Positions 46,160 to 55,480 of a DNA stretch of 64,000 nt are shown here, piece by piece (positions within the stretch are counted from its first letter, which is position 1; each line of letters opens with the position of its first letter). Origin of the DNA: an uncultured Paracoccaceae bacterium (GTDB taxonomy: Bacteria; Pseudomonadota; Alphaproteobacteria; Rhodobacterales; Rhodobacteraceae); assembly GCA_913043905.1 (NCBI GenBank), contig CAJWNQ010000003.1, forward strand, positions 50,003-114,002, in the 5' to 3' direction. A model generated the notes under the pieces. It was not told the origin of the DNA, made no database searches, and saw nothing but the letters and a program-made list of their open reading frames with translations. Both the position numbers and the translations under genes were made by a program.

Positions 46160-47778
46160 ACCGTGAAAAAATATATTTATACGATACGACTTTACGTGAT
46201 GGGCAACAAACGCAAGGTGTAAACTTCACTGTTGAAGACAAAATCAACATTTCAAAGGCTCTAGATGATTTGGGTATTGATTATATAGAAGGTGGGTGGC
46301 CAGGTGCAAATCCTACTGATAGTGATTTTTTTGCTAGTGCACCAAAGCTTAAGGCAACTTTCACAGCATTTGGTATGACCAAGCGCGCTGGTCGCTCAGC
46401 TGAAAATGATGAAGTCTTGGCCGCGGTCTTAAATGCCAATACGCCGGGAGTGTGCTTGGTTGGTAAAACGCATGATTTCCATGTTATTAAAGCTTTAGGA
46501 ATTACGCTTGAGGAAAATTTAAAAAATATTTCAGAAAGCATAAAGCATATTGTGAATCAGGGTCGTGAAGCTTTGTTTGATTGTGAACATTTTTTTGATG
46601 GTTATCGAGAAAATCCTGAGTATGCACTGGCTACAGCAAAAGCTGCATATGACGCAGGTGCCCGTTGGGTTGTTCTATGTGATACCAATGGAGGTGCGTT
46701 GCCTGCGCAAATCCAATTGGCCACAACAGCAATTATTAATTATGGCGTCCCAGGAGATCATATTGGTATTCATACACATAATGATACTGAGCATGCAGTT
46801 GCTAATTCGTTTGCAGCTGTAGATGCGGGCGCAAGACAAATCCAAGGTACTTTAAATGGATTAGGTGAACGCTGTGGAAATGCTAATTTAGTTACTCTAA
46901 TTCCAACTTTATTACTTAAGGAACCCTATGCGAGCCTTTATGAGACTGGGGTTCATATTAATAAATTAGTGGGTCTAACAAGCCTTTCACGAATGTTAGA
47001 TGATGTCTTAAATCGAGTATCTGATAAATGGGCGGCTTACGTAGGTGCGTCGGCGTTTGCGCACAAAGCTGGTTTGCACGCGTCTGCTATTTTAAAAGAC
47101 CCCTTAACGTATGAACATATAGATCCCTCTGTTGTGGGTAATGAGCGTATTATTCCAATGTCTAATCAGGCAGGGCAATCTAATTTACGCAAACGATTGA
47201 TGGATGCAGGGCTCACACTAGACAAAGGCGATACACGGTTAGATGAGATTTTGAATACTATAAAAAAGCGTGAAGATCATGGATATGCATATGATAGTGC
47301 TCAGGCATCATTTGAATTAATTGCGCGCAATATTTTAGGTCAGTTACCTGTATTTTTTGAAGTGAAACGCTATCGTGTAACAGTTGAACGCCGCAAAAAT
47401 AAATATGGTAACATGGTTTCTTTATCTGAAGCTGTGGTAGTTGCTAAAATTGGTAAACATAAAGTTTTATCTGTATCTGAAAGTATGGATCCTGAATGTG
47501 GTGATCAAGGGCCTGTAAATGCCTTAACGCGAGCTTTAGCTAAAGATTTAGGCCCATACCAAGCATGTATCGATGATATGCACTTAGTAGACTATAAGGT
47601 CCGGATTACTGGTAGTGGTACTGATGCGGTCACGCGCGTTATAATTGATAGTCAAGATGGACAAGGACGACGATGGTCTACGGTCGGAGTTTCTGCCAAT
47701 ATAGTTGATGCAAGCTTTGAAGCCTTACTTGATGCAATTAATTGGAAGTTAATTCGTGATGGAATGAAACCTGGGTGA
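46156..47778 (+). CDS. cimA: Citramalate synthase (LeuA family)
   Basis: This enzyme condenses pyruvate with acetyl-CoA to (R)-citramalate, giving a threonine-independent route to isoleucine. It starts at TTG 46156 (GGAGGA is six bases upstream), overlapping the cysS stop by four bases. The N-terminal TIM barrel has [20 protein letters not shown] and [16 protein letters not shown]. The metal-binding [13 protein letters not shown] and [13 protein letters not shown] segments follow. [14 protein letters not shown] and length (540 aa) fit the CimA subgroup rather than LeuA. A C-terminal regulatory domain (about 400-530) is present. Confidence 0.9.
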   Translation: MNREKIYLYDTTLRDGQQTQGVNFTVEDKINISKALDDLGIDYIEGGWPGANPTDSDFFASAPKLKATFTAFGMTKRAGRSAENDEVLAAVLNANTPGVCLVGKTHDFHVIKALGITLEENLKNISESIKHIVNQGREALFDCEHFFDGYRENPEYALATAKAAYDAGARWVVLCDTNGGALPAQIQLATTAIINYGVPGDHIGIHTHNDTEHAVANSFAAVDAGARQIQGTLNGLGERCGNANLVTLIPTLLLKEPYASLYETGVHINKLVGLTSLSRMLDDVLNRVSDKWAAYVGASAFAHKAGLHASAILKDPLTYEHIDPSVVGNERIIPMSNQAGQSNLRKRLMDAGLTLDKGDTRLDEILNTIKKREDHGYAYDSAQASFELIARNILGQLPVFFEVKRYRVTVERRKNKYGNMVSLSEAVVVAKIGKHKVLSVSESMDPECGDQGPVNALTRALAKDLGPYQACIDDMHLVDYKVRITGSGTDAVTRVIIDSQDGQGRRWSTVGVSANIVDASFEALLDAINWKLIRDGMKPG

Positions 47779-48554
47779 TGGAGTTTAATGAAGATATTGC
47801 AAGCTGTGCAGACTTAGTGCGGCGTGGTGATCCGGACCGTTTTCTAGCAATTATGAGTGCACCTGTTAAAAAGCGTGGGGCATTATTTATTATTTATGCA
47901 TTTAATTTGGAAGTAGTTCGCGCACCTTGGGTGACACAAGAACCAATGATCTCAGAAATGCGATTACAATGGTGGTTAGATTCTATTGAAGAAATTTATG
48001 AAGGCAAAACAATTCGGCGGCATGAAGTCGTAACGCCTTTAGCTGAACTAATACGGATCCAAGACTTGCCCCGTGATTTATTTGATACCTTAATTAAAGC
48101 AAGGCGATGGGATATTTATAAAGAACCTCATGCACATGCGTTTGCCTTTGAAGATTATATTATGTCCACTTCAGGTAATTTGATTGCACTAGCCTGTTTG
48201 TCAATTGGAATGCCATCATCCGATATTAAAAATGCAAAGGAGTATGGATTTGGAGATGGAATAGCTCGTTTATTTGTTGCAATTCCAACTTTGAAAAGCA
48301 TGCAACGATATCCATTACTTGATGGTAGTGCAGAAGCTATTTCTGCGTTGGCTAATAGTTCGCTTATTAGAATGAATAATGTTTTATTTTCAGATAGTTC
48401 TGGAACATTTGCACTCCGAACAGCATGGTTGGCTAAGAAAACTTTGAGATTGGTGGCTAAAGAACCTATGCAAGTTGTAAATGGCATAAGTAGCCCAACA
48501 GAGTTTTATAAAAAAATCTTACTCTTGGCTAAAACTTTCAGTAAAACATTTTGA
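47778..48554 (+). CDS. Squalene/phytoene synthase-fold protein, NDUFAF6-like
   Basis: These 258 residues form one all-helical isoprenoid-synthase fold. The start is ATG 47778, overlapping cimA by one base. The first aspartate-rich motif typical of active phytoene synthases is not clear. Instead the segment MRLQWWLDSIEEIYEGK resembles the equivalent region of NDUFAF6, a complex I assembly factor, and YIMSTSGNLIALAC sits at the second motif. It may therefore assist respiratory complex I rather than make carotenoids. It is the last gene of the cysS operon. Confidence 0.65.
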   Translation: MEFNEDIASCADLVRRGDPDRFLAIMSAPVKKRGALFIIYAFNLEVVRAPWVTQEPMISEMRLQWWLDSIEEIYEGKTIRRHEVVTPLAELIRIQDLPRDLFDTLIKARRWDIYKEPHAHAFAFEDYIMSTSGNLIALACLSIGMPSSDIKNAKEYGFGDGIARLFVAIPTLKSMQRYPLLDGSAEAISALANSSLIRMNNVLFSDSSGTFALRTAWLAKKTLRLVAKEPMQVVNGISSPTEFYKKILLLAKTFSKTF

Positions 48555-48584
48555 TTTTTTAATAATGAGTTTAATTCATTAATA

Positions 48585-49784
48585 TCAAATATTTTTTTGC
48601 CTTGAGATCCATACCAATGATCCACCTGCTAAAAGTAAAAACGGCAGCATTGCAATGTTAACTGAAGTCCAGCCTTCTAGTGAAGTGCCTCCGGAGCAAT
48701 TCATCAAACTGCCTGACGCGAGTGATGCTACGGTAACAAAGCCAAATACAAAAAAATCATTCATGCCTTGAACCGCACCACGCTCATTAGGTTCATGAGC
48801 TAATGCCAACATCGTTGTTGCTCCAATAAAGCCAAAGTTCCAGCCAATGCCTAAAAGTATTAATCCAATGTAAAAGTTTATCAGTTCAACGCCTGCAATA
48901 TTTGAAATGCCTGCGCCTCCTAATATTATAAGCCCTATTGATACAATTCTAGGAGCTCCATATCGAGTAATAAGATGACCCGTAAAAAAACTAGGTATGA
49001 ACATGCCAAGGACATGCATCATAACTACATCGGCTGCATTTGATTGGCTGTATCCACATCCAACAACAGCAAGTGGAGTAGATGTCATAACAAGGTTCAT
49101 TAATGCGTAAGATACCATGGCACATATTATTGATACTAATATTTTTGGTGATTGTAAGAGTTTTAGTCTGGAACGCCCAGAATGATTGGTTGCAGATAAC
49201 TTTTCGGGCAAAGGGATTTTCAAAAACAAAAATAGCAATGATCCTATAAGATTTATGGCAACCACAGATAAATACACACCCATAAAAGGGACGGCATAAG
49301 CATCAGATGTAAGTTTTACTAATTGGGGGCCAACTATTGCTGGTATTAGGCCTGCAGCCATTAGGTAGGATATGGCTTTTGGGCGAAATTCCTCTGAGGC
49401 CGTATCAATGGCAGCAAAACGTAAGAATGCCTGTGCTGACATATAAATACCTGTAAAGTATGATGCTAAAAGAAAAAGTGGAAAAGAACCTATAAACAGT
49501 GCATAAGCTCCAAGCAAACCTCCGACAGCACCACCTAATGTTCCAATTATAAATCCAAGTCTACGACCATAATTTTGCATAAGATTAGATAGCCAAGGCG
49601 CTGTTGTCATAGAACCAAAGACTATTAAAGATATTGGTAATGTAGCCCAACATATGTTGATAGAAAACGACTGACCAGCTAATCCTGCAACTATAAATAG
49701 CATTGGCATTTGGGCCCCTAAAACAGCCTGAGCAGCAATCATAATATTCAGATTGCGTTTGGTGAGGGTATCATCAGATATCAA
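48585..49784 (-). CDS. MFS transporter in the cobalamin operon
   Basis: This 399-residue integral membrane protein has 12 hydrophobic segments and the loop 2-3 pattern MQNYGRRLGFIIGTLGG. The second half contains HLITRYGAPRIVSIGLIILGG and GWNFGFIGATTMLALAHEPNERG. It starts at 49784, overlapping the cobB stop by four bases (ATGA), so it is co-translated with cobalamin synthesis. A role in uptake or export of a cobalamin-related compound or cobalt is possible, but MFS sequences cannot show it. Confidence 0.78.
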   Translation of the reverse strand: MISDDTLTKRNLNIMIAAQAVLGAQMPMLFIVAGLAGQSFSINICWATLPISLIVFGSMTTAPWLSNLMQNYGRRLGFIIGTLGGAVGGLLGAYALFIGSFPLFLLASYFTGIYMSAQAFLRFAAIDTASEEFRPKAISYLMAAGLIPAIVGPQLVKLTSDAYAVPFMGVYLSVVAINLIGSLLFLFLKIPLPEKLSATNHSGRSRLKLLQSPKILVSIICAMVSYALMNLVMTSTPLAVVGCGYSQSNAADVVMMHVLGMFIPSFFTGHLITRYGAPRIVSIGLIILGGAGISNIAGVELINFYIGLILLGIGWNFGFIGATTMLALAHEPNERGAVQGMNDFFVFGFVTVASLASGSLMNCSGGTSLEGWTSVNIAMLPFLLLAGGSLVWISRQKNI

Positions 49785-51052
49785 TTGAACTGCCTATCAA
49801 TAATATGAGCAAAGCTACCTGATGCAGTTCCGTTTACCAGACCCATGTTTGGAAGTTGTAACCCCTCCGCGTCAGTTGCTTGGAATAAAGGATCTCCGTT
49901 GGCTCGCAATGTGGTTGCATAATGAAACTCATGGCCTGTTAATGGGATTGACCATAGCCTTTTGGGAGTTAAATTGCGATATCCCAAGTTTAACTTTCGA
50001 TTAGCAAAGCTTGTTTCTAGGCTTAATAAGCCAAGCATTTCATGGCGTGTACCATAAGCATCAACTAATCCTTCGCCCATAGCCATGTAGCCGCCACATT
50101 CACCATAAACAGAAAGGGCAGATTTCATAGCTTTTTTGAAAATATCTGCGTTTGCTAATTTTTCTGCATGAAGTTCTGGATAACCTCCTGGTAAAAATAT
50201 TAAGTCAGCTAATTTTGGAGCTTGATTTTCAAGTGGTGAGAAAAAAGAAATTTCGGCACCCATATTATGCCATTCTCTTAATAAATGTGGATATGAAAAA
50301 GAAAATGCAGCATCTTTAGCTATTGCTATTGACTGTGCCGGAGGTGGTAGCAATTTTGGAATTGATGATGGTTGATTAATATTACTCATCAATGAGAGTA
50401 ATTGATTAATATCAACTGCTTCAGATACCATATTTGCTGTTGTATCTAAAAAATTCTCTAATTGCTCGAGTTCTTGTGCTTGTACTAGACCAAGGTGCCG
50501 TGAAGGTGTTTCTAAGTCAGTTTGACGATATACTGAGCCCAATATTGGAATTCCTAACGGTTCTAGAGCAGTGCATAGCATTCTATTGTGTCGTGGGCTG
50601 GCTACCTTATTTAAAATAAGTCCTGCTATTTTTATATCTGGGGCTAATTGGCTAAATCCTAACGCAACAGCAGCTACTGATTGTGCCTGAGAGGCTACAT
50701 CCAGTACTAGGACTATTGGTAAGCCAAGAATTCGAGCAAGATCAGCAGTTGATCCTTTGCCATCAGGAAGGGCACCATCAAATAACCCCATGGCACCTTC
50801 AATAATTAATGGGAGTGCCCCGCTAGCTAACATACGAATGCTGTCAGGTGACATTGCCCAAGCATCTAAATTGAAACACTCAGCACCAGATGCGGCAGCA
50901 TGAAAGCGGGGATCTATATAATCAGGTCCACTTTTAGCTGACCTTACAGGAATGCCTGCAATCTTTAACGCACGAAGAAGGCCTAATGTTATTGTAGTTT
51001 TACCACTTGCTGAACTTGGAGCAGATAAAATTATACCACGTGAAATGTTCAT
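49781..51052 (-). CDS. cobB: Cobyrinate a,c-diamide synthase (CobB/CbiA)
   Basis: This enzyme amidates the a and c side chains of the corrin ring using glutamine and ATP. The N-terminal dethiobiotin-synthetase-like domain has a P-loop SAPSSASGKTT (about 10-20) and KSGPDYIDPRFH. The C-terminal class I-type glutamine amidotransferase has the nucleophile in YGECGGYMAMGE, and the catalytic-type His segment GHEFHYATT is near the end. The 423-residue length fits. It overlaps cobA by four bases and is followed by an overlapping MFS gene. Confidence 0.92.
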   Translation of the reverse strand: MNISRGIILSAPSSASGKTTITLGLLRALKIAGIPVRSAKSGPDYIDPRFHAAASGAECFNLDAWAMSPDSIRMLASGALPLIIEGAMGLFDGALPDGKGSTADLARILGLPIVLVLDVASQAQSVAAVALGFSQLAPDIKIAGLILNKVASPRHNRMLCTALEPLGIPILGSVYRQTDLETPSRHLGLVQAQELEQLENFLDTTANMVSEAVDINQLLSLMSNINQPSSIPKLLPPPAQSIAIAKDAAFSFSYPHLLREWHNMGAEISFFSPLENQAPKLADLIFLPGGYPELHAEKLANADIFKKAMKSALSVYGECGGYMAMGEGLVDAYGTRHEMLGLLSLETSFANRKLNLGYRNLTPKRLWSIPLTGHEFHYATTLRANGDPLFQATDAEGLQLPNMGLVNGTASGSFAHIIDRQFN

Positions 51053-51903
51053 GAAGCTTCTGCAGGACGACCTCTACCAAGTGGGTCTGTGTTTCGAGGG
51101 GCATTACCTAATATCATATCTTGCCAATCTAGTGCTTGTCGCATGAGTACAGATTTGCCAATACAAATAATTGCTGGGGGTGCCATGCTTGCTGATTTAA
51201 GATCAACTTCGATTCTGCCAAGTGTGGTTTCTAAAACTTTTTGATTAGTTGTAGTTGCACTAGTTACAACAGCAACTGGTTCATCTGCAGCACGTCCCGC
51301 TTTAAGAAGTTCAGCTCTAATACTACCAACGTGTTTTATTCCCATATAAATAACTATCACTTGAGATCCGTCTGAAATAGCTTTCCAATTTATAGAGGAG
51401 GGGCTCTCACCACTTTGGTCATGTCCTGTTACAAAAGTTACCGACTGGTTTACATCTCTGTGCGTCACGGGAATGCCAGCATATGCTAACCCACCAATAC
51501 CTGCCGATATGCCAGGAATGATACGAATAGGTACTCCATGCTGGACTAATGTTTGAGCTTCTTCTCCTCCACGCCCAAATACGAATGGATCGCCACCTTT
51601 TAAGCGCAAGACTTTTTTTCCCTTTTTGGCTAATTCAACTAAATGAAGGGAAATGTCACGTTGTTTAGCTGATGGCTTACCCCCACGTTTTCCAGCATAT
51701 ATTAATTTAGCAGTTGAATTTGCCCAATCTAAAATTTCAGGCCCAACAAGTGCATCGTATACAATAACTTCTGCTTGTCGAAGAGCATTTAAAGCATGAA
51801 GGGTTAATAGCCCTGGATCCCCTGGGCCGGCACCACATAACCATACCCAACCGGGCTGTAAAATGGGCCAATCATGTGGCGGAAGGGGATTCGCATTTAT
51901 CAT
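51049..51903 (-). CDS. cobA: Uroporphyrinogen-III C-methyltransferase (SUMT)
   Basis: This enzyme methylates uroporphyrinogen III twice with SAM to precorrin-2, the first step from haem precursors towards cobalamin and sirohaem. The start is the ATG at 51903. Motifs VWLCGAGPGDPGLLTLHAL, YAGKRGGKPSAKQ, RLKGGDPFVFGRGGEE, GIPVTHRD and the late TVFVTGH-like FVTGHDQSGE are all typical. The length of 284 is that of stand-alone SUMT (no CysG fusion). It is the first gene of the cobA-cobB-MFS unit, divergent from cbiD. Confidence 0.94.
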   Translation of the reverse strand: MINANPLPPHDWPILQPGWVWLCGAGPGDPGLLTLHALNALRQAEVIVYDALVGPEILDWANSTAKLIYAGKRGGKPSAKQRDISLHLVELAKKGKKVLRLKGGDPFVFGRGGEEAQTLVQHGVPIRIIPGISAGIGGLAYAGIPVTHRDVNQSVTFVTGHDQSGESPSSINWKAISDGSQVIVIYMGIKHVGSIRAELLKAGRAADEPVAVVTSATTTNQKVLETTLGRIEVDLKSASMAPPAIICIGKSVLMRQALDWQDMILGNAPRNTDPLGRGRPAEAS

Positions 51904-51912
51904 AAGCTGAAT

Positions 51913-52029
51913 ATGTATCAGAGTAGCCAGAAAAGCGAGGGGATCCGCGACGTAATAGAAGAGATTTTCGTCATGTCGTATATCGGCGTTGGCCTAATGG
52001 AAAAAGCTTTCTATAGTAAGATTAGATGA
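51913..52029 (+). CDS. Possible 38-aa ORF translationally coupled to cbiD
   Basis: In the 122-base divergent spacer an ATG frame codes for 38 residues (begins MYQSSQKSEGIRDVIEEIF) and ends with a TGA that overlaps the cbiD ATG (ATGA). The overlap and the comparatively GC-rich bases are suggestive. However, the spacer must also carry two promoters, no ribosome site is obvious, and I know no matching family. Alternatively the same bases form an imperfect hairpin (CGACGTAA / TTTTCGTCATGTCG). Confidence 0.25.
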   Translation: MYQSSQKSEGIRDVIEEIFVMSYIGVGLMEKAFYSKIR

Positions 52030-53069
52030 GTAGAAAACCAAATCATGATTTGCGCCGCGGTTGGACTACGGGCGCCTGTGCAACCGCAGCAACTAAGGCT
52101 GCGTTAGATGCTCTATGGGGAAATGGTTTTGCTCGTGATATAACTATAACTTTACCAAAAGGTGAGGCACCTATATTTCCTTTAGCGCATATAGATCAGG
52201 GAGATACTTGGGCTGAAGCAGGAATTACCAAAGATGCAGGTGATGACCCAGATGTTACACACGGAGCTTTGATTATTGTCAGGGTAAGTAAAAACAATAG
52301 TGGGATTGTGTTTAAAGCAGGAGAAGGTGTTGGAATCGTTACTAAAGCAGGATTGCCTATAGGCGTTGGTGAGCCTGCAATTAATCCAGTACCGCGACAA
52401 TTAATGACTGATGTCATTAACGAACAGGCAATAAAGTATGGTTTTAAACCAAATGTAGATATCATTATTTCTATCCCAAATGGTGCGGAAATTACATTAA
52501 ATACTTGGAATGGGCGTCTTGGAATAGTTGGTGGATTATCTATCTTAGGTACGACAGGAATAGTTCGTCCTTTTAGTTGTGCAGCTTGGATTGCTTCCAT
52601 CCATCGCGGTGTAGATGTGGCTAGGGCTAATAACATTCCCCATGTTGCAGGCTGCACAGGGGCAACTTCTGAAAAAGTAGTTCAGGAGTTATACGGTTTA
52701 TCTGATCATGCTATGCTTGATATGGGAGATTTTTCTGGAGGATTATTGAAATATGCCGCTAAAAACCCAGTTCCGCGAATAACAATTGGAGGAGGAATTG
52801 GTAAAATGGTGAAGCTTGCACAAGGAGCAGTTGATTTGCATTCTTCTAGATCTCAAGTTGATTTTGAAAAACTAAATACTTGGTCGGGAGTAGATATTCG
52901 CAACGCTAATACAGCATTAGAAGCTGTAGAACGTGCTGGTGATGATCTGGCTGTTCGAGTTGCATATGAGGCTCGGCTAAATATTATAAAGAGTTTAAAA
53001 GGTGCTAAAACTGTTGTTGATACTGTAGTTATCGATCGCGCTGGGCGCATTTTAGGTAGATCTGAATGA
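52026..53069 (+). CDS. cbiD: Cobalt-precorrin-5B (C1)-methyltransferase
   Basis: CbiD methylates C1 of the corrin ring in the anaerobic-type nomenclature (CobF is the unrelated aerobic counterpart). The protein opens RRGWTTGACATAATKAALDALW (about 9-30), the diagnostic CbiD signature. GEGVGIVTKAGLPIGVGEPAINPVPR and FTTGATSEK-like CTGATSEKVVQELY follow. Length (347 aa) fits. Its stop overlaps cobK by four bases (ATGA). The enzymes mixed here (CbiD with CobB and CobK) are common in alphaproteobacteria. Confidence 0.93.
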   Translation: MSRKPNHDLRRGWTTGACATAATKAALDALWGNGFARDITITLPKGEAPIFPLAHIDQGDTWAEAGITKDAGDDPDVTHGALIIVRVSKNNSGIVFKAGEGVGIVTKAGLPIGVGEPAINPVPRQLMTDVINEQAIKYGFKPNVDIIISIPNGAEITLNTWNGRLGIVGGLSILGTTGIVRPFSCAAWIASIHRGVDVARANNIPHVAGCTGATSEKVVQELYGLSDHAMLDMGDFSGGLLKYAAKNPVPRITIGGGIGKMVKLAQGAVDLHSSRSQVDFEKLNTWSGVDIRNANTALEAVERAGDDLAVRVAYEARLNIIKSLKGAKTVVDTVVIDRAGRILGRSE

Positions 53070-53797
53070 CTGGGCTAGTTCTTGCTGGAACCAATGAAGC
53101 ACGTCTAATTTGTAGGTATTTATTTGAAAACCATATTCAAGCAGTTGCATCAATTGCGGGTGTAACACGTAATCCTAATAAATTAGCTATTAAGACGCGT
53201 GTTGGAGGATTTGGTGGGGTCGATGGATTTAAGAAATATATTATTGATAATGACATCGGGTGGGTAGTTTCTGCCTCACATCCCTTTGCATCCGTCATGC
53301 GAGCAACAGCTTCTAAAGTATGTACTGAATTTGATATTCCCCATTTAATCTTTCAACGTCCAGAATGGGATACTAAAGAAAATGATGATTGGTATTTTAT
53401 AGATGAAATTAAACAATTAGATAATTTAATACCAATAGGATCAACTGTATTTTTAGGAACAGGGCGACAAGTTTTATCAGAATACTTTAATATGGCAGGT
53501 CGTAAACTTTTGTGTCGTGTAATAGATGAACCCACTAATAATTTTCCATTTGAAGGTGGATCATATTTAGTTGGTCGGCCACCGTTTTCAGTTCAAGAAG
53601 AGGTAGCCTTATTTAAAAAATATAAAATCAATTGGTTAGTGGTAAAAAACTCTGGTGGATCAGGTGGATTTTCAAAAATACTCGCTGCTCGAGAGTTAGG
53701 ATTACCAGTCGCTATGCTAAATAGACCTAAATTACCTAATGGAACAATTTCAACCAATATCAAAGAGACCTTAGATTGGCTCAAAGGAAAGGAGTAA
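53066..53797 (+). CDS. cobK: Precorrin-6A reductase (CobK/CbiJ)
   Basis: This enzyme reduces precorrin-6A (or its cobalt form) with NADPH. The 243-residue protein has the characteristic start VLAGTNEARLICRYL and IAGVTRNPNKLAIKTRVGGFGG, then VVSASHPFASVMRATASKVC. KNSGGSGGFSKILAARELGLPVAMLNRP closes it, the family's usual C-terminal signature. It overlaps cbiD and is followed by an AT-only hairpin. It would belong to the same operon as cbiD. Confidence 0.88.
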   Translation: MTGLVLAGTNEARLICRYLFENHIQAVASIAGVTRNPNKLAIKTRVGGFGGVDGFKKYIIDNDIGWVVSASHPFASVMRATASKVCTEFDIPHLIFQRPEWDTKENDDWYFIDEIKQLDNLIPIGSTVFLGTGRQVLSEYFNMAGRKLLCRVIDEPTNNFPFEGGSYLVGRPPFSVQEEVALFKKYKINWLVVKNSGGSGGFSKILAARELGLPVAMLNRPKLPNGTISTNIKETLDWLKGKE

Positions 53798-53824
53798 ATA
53801 TTAATAAGAGATTATTAATATTTA
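53795..53824 (+). terminator. AU-only hairpin at the end of the cbiD-cobK unit
   Basis: TAAATATTAATAA and TTATTAATATTTA, including the cobK stop codon, pair over 13 bases around a GAGA tetraloop (GNRA type), followed by TTTATAG. All pairs are A-U, so it is weak thermodynamically but very regular; likely a 3' end. The following spacer to 54017 is AT-rich with nothing else. Confidence 0.45.
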
Positions 53825-54017
53825 TTTATAGAAAATATTTATATTATAAATCAGTATTTTATATAACATAATTAATGTATTATATTAATAATGTCTTTTT
53901 TAACTAAGTCTTTTAAGTTATAAATGCCATTCCAAATAGATATTTTTGTTTAATATTGTAGAATGATTTTTTTCGACGTATTAAAGTAATGATTATTGTG
54001 TTTAAAGGGAATTTTCT

Positions 54018-54668
54018 ATGACTTTAACAAATCATTTAAGGCAAGCTACTTCTGGAAAACCAGATAGTTTAATAGTTTTTTTACATGGTTATGGTGCAGA
54101 CGGGAAAGATCTTTTAGAATTGTCAGATATTTTAAAGCAAGGCTTGCCAGATACTTTGTTTATTTCACCTGATGCACCAAATCCATGTACTTTAAATCCA
54201 ATGGGGTATGAGTGGTTCCCTATTCCACGTATGGATGGGTCCTCATTAAAAGAGGCGGCAATTGGTCGTGATAAATCAGCTATTATTTTAAATAAATTCA
54301 TAGATAAAATCTTGACTGATACAGGTATTCTAGCTGAGCGAACATTTTTGATGGGGTTCTCGCAGGGCTGCATGATGAGCCTACATATCGCGCCTCGGCG
54401 GATTAAAATGCTTGCTGGTGTTATTGGTATGTCTGGTATGTTAATTGAACCAGAGCGTTTATTAAATGAAACTATACAACGCCCTCCTGTATTATTGGTT
54501 CATGGTGATGAAGATGATGTTGTTCCAATTGAAGAAATGGGAAAAGCTAATAATGCATTAATTAATTCTGGATTTGAAGTGCTGACTTTAATATCTAAAG
54601 GAACTTCACATGGTATTGCGCAGGATGGATTAAATGCTGCAGCAAAGTTTATTAAAAACAATTTATAA
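54018..54668 (+). CDS. Alpha/beta hydrolase, carboxylesterase/YpfH-like
   Basis: This 216-residue esterase-like serine hydrolase has the nucleophile elbow GFSQGC (about 114-119). The oxyanion HGYGADGKDLL is near the N-terminus, the acid in VHGDEDDVVP and the His in GTSHGIAQDG. The pattern is that of the phospholipase/carboxylesterase family (EstB/YpfH), and such enzymes cleave short acyl esters or thioesters. AAAGGGA precedes the ATG. It stands alone; the substrate is unknown. Confidence 0.82.
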   Translation: MTLTNHLRQATSGKPDSLIVFLHGYGADGKDLLELSDILKQGLPDTLFISPDAPNPCTLNPMGYEWFPIPRMDGSSLKEAAIGRDKSAIILNKFIDKILTDTGILAERTFLMGFSQGCMMSLHIAPRRIKMLAGVIGMSGMLIEPERLLNETIQRPPVLLVHGDEDDVVPIEEMGKANNALINSGFEVLTLISKGTSHGIAQDGLNAAAKFIKNNL

Positions 54669-54809
54669 AATATTCAATTTATTTTAAATAAATGAACTTA
54701 TAGCGCTCCATATAGGGGTTGCCCGAATTTAATGTGCATATATAGTAATAAAATAAAAATAATATTTTTTCTCTGTCCGCATTAAAATAACTTAAGGTTT
54801 TTATTAAAT

Positions 54810-55394
54810 ATGAATACGGATTTTTCAGAAAACTTTGTGCGATCCCCGTCTAAATTAAATCAAAGACCTGCGTTGGTCTTAAATGCTGATTATAGGCCAT
54901 TATCATATTTTCCATTGTCACTTTGGAGCTGGCAGGATGCGGTAAAAAGTGCATATTTGAAACGAGTTGATATAATTGCTGAATACGATGATGTAGTGCA
55001 CTCTCCATCAATTGAAGTTAAAATTCCTTCTGTTATTGTTCTTAAAAAGTATGTAAAACCAGCCAGTTCAGCTGCGTTCACTAGATTTAATTTATTTTTA
55101 CGTGATGAATTTACTTGCCAATATTGTGGATCACGTGGTGAAATGACTTTTGATCATATTATACCACGATCACGAGGTGGACGAACAACATGGCAAAATG
55201 TTGTTGCCGCTTGTAGCCCTTGCAACTTACGTAAAGCTGCCCGCCCGATTAAAGAGTCTGGCTTACAATTGCTACGATCAGCTATTCAGCCTAGTATAGG
55301 TCATCTAATGAACTCTGGAAGAAAATTTCCACCAAACTATTTACACGATAGTTGGAGTGATTACTTATACTGGGATGCTGAATTAGAGGAATAA
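54810..55394 (+). CDS. HNH endonuclease family protein
   Basis: This 194-residue protein has an HNH motif near residues 107-150: FTCQYCGSRGEMTFDHIIPRSRGG then NVVAACSPCNLRK, with the two CxxC zinc pairs and the catalytic His. The N-terminal half (RPALVLNADYRPLSYFPLSLWSWQDAVK) is highly conserved in alphaproteobacteria. Such genes are widespread housekeeping-like loci, not restriction systems; the function is unclear. No methyltransferase or mobile element is near. Confidence 0.85.
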   Translation: MNTDFSENFVRSPSKLNQRPALVLNADYRPLSYFPLSLWSWQDAVKSAYLKRVDIIAEYDDVVHSPSIEVKIPSVIVLKKYVKPASSAAFTRFNLFLRDEFTCQYCGSRGEMTFDHIIPRSRGGRTTWQNVVAACSPCNLRKAARPIKESGLQLLRSAIQPSIGHLMNSGRKFPPNYLHDSWSDYLYWDAELEE

Positions 55395-55480
55395 AAATTT
55401 TATATTTTAAAAATAAAATTATAGTATTTTTAAACTGTTGATACTTTGGTGGAAAATCTTATGTCAAATAATAGGACAGT

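Noticed and set aside
51904-52025. Cobalamin riboswitch between the divergent cob operons
   Set aside because: The spacer is only 122 bases and lacks the B12-box core (GCCACTG-like) on either strand.
52196-52657. 153-aa minus-strand ORF inside cbiD
   Set aside because: It is antisense to a well-recognised enzyme and is a composition artefact.
54810-55394. Restriction-modification or homing endonuclease at the HNH gene
   Set aside because: No methyltransferase, intron or intein is present, and the full protein pattern is the widespread chromosomal HNH family of alphaproteobacteria.
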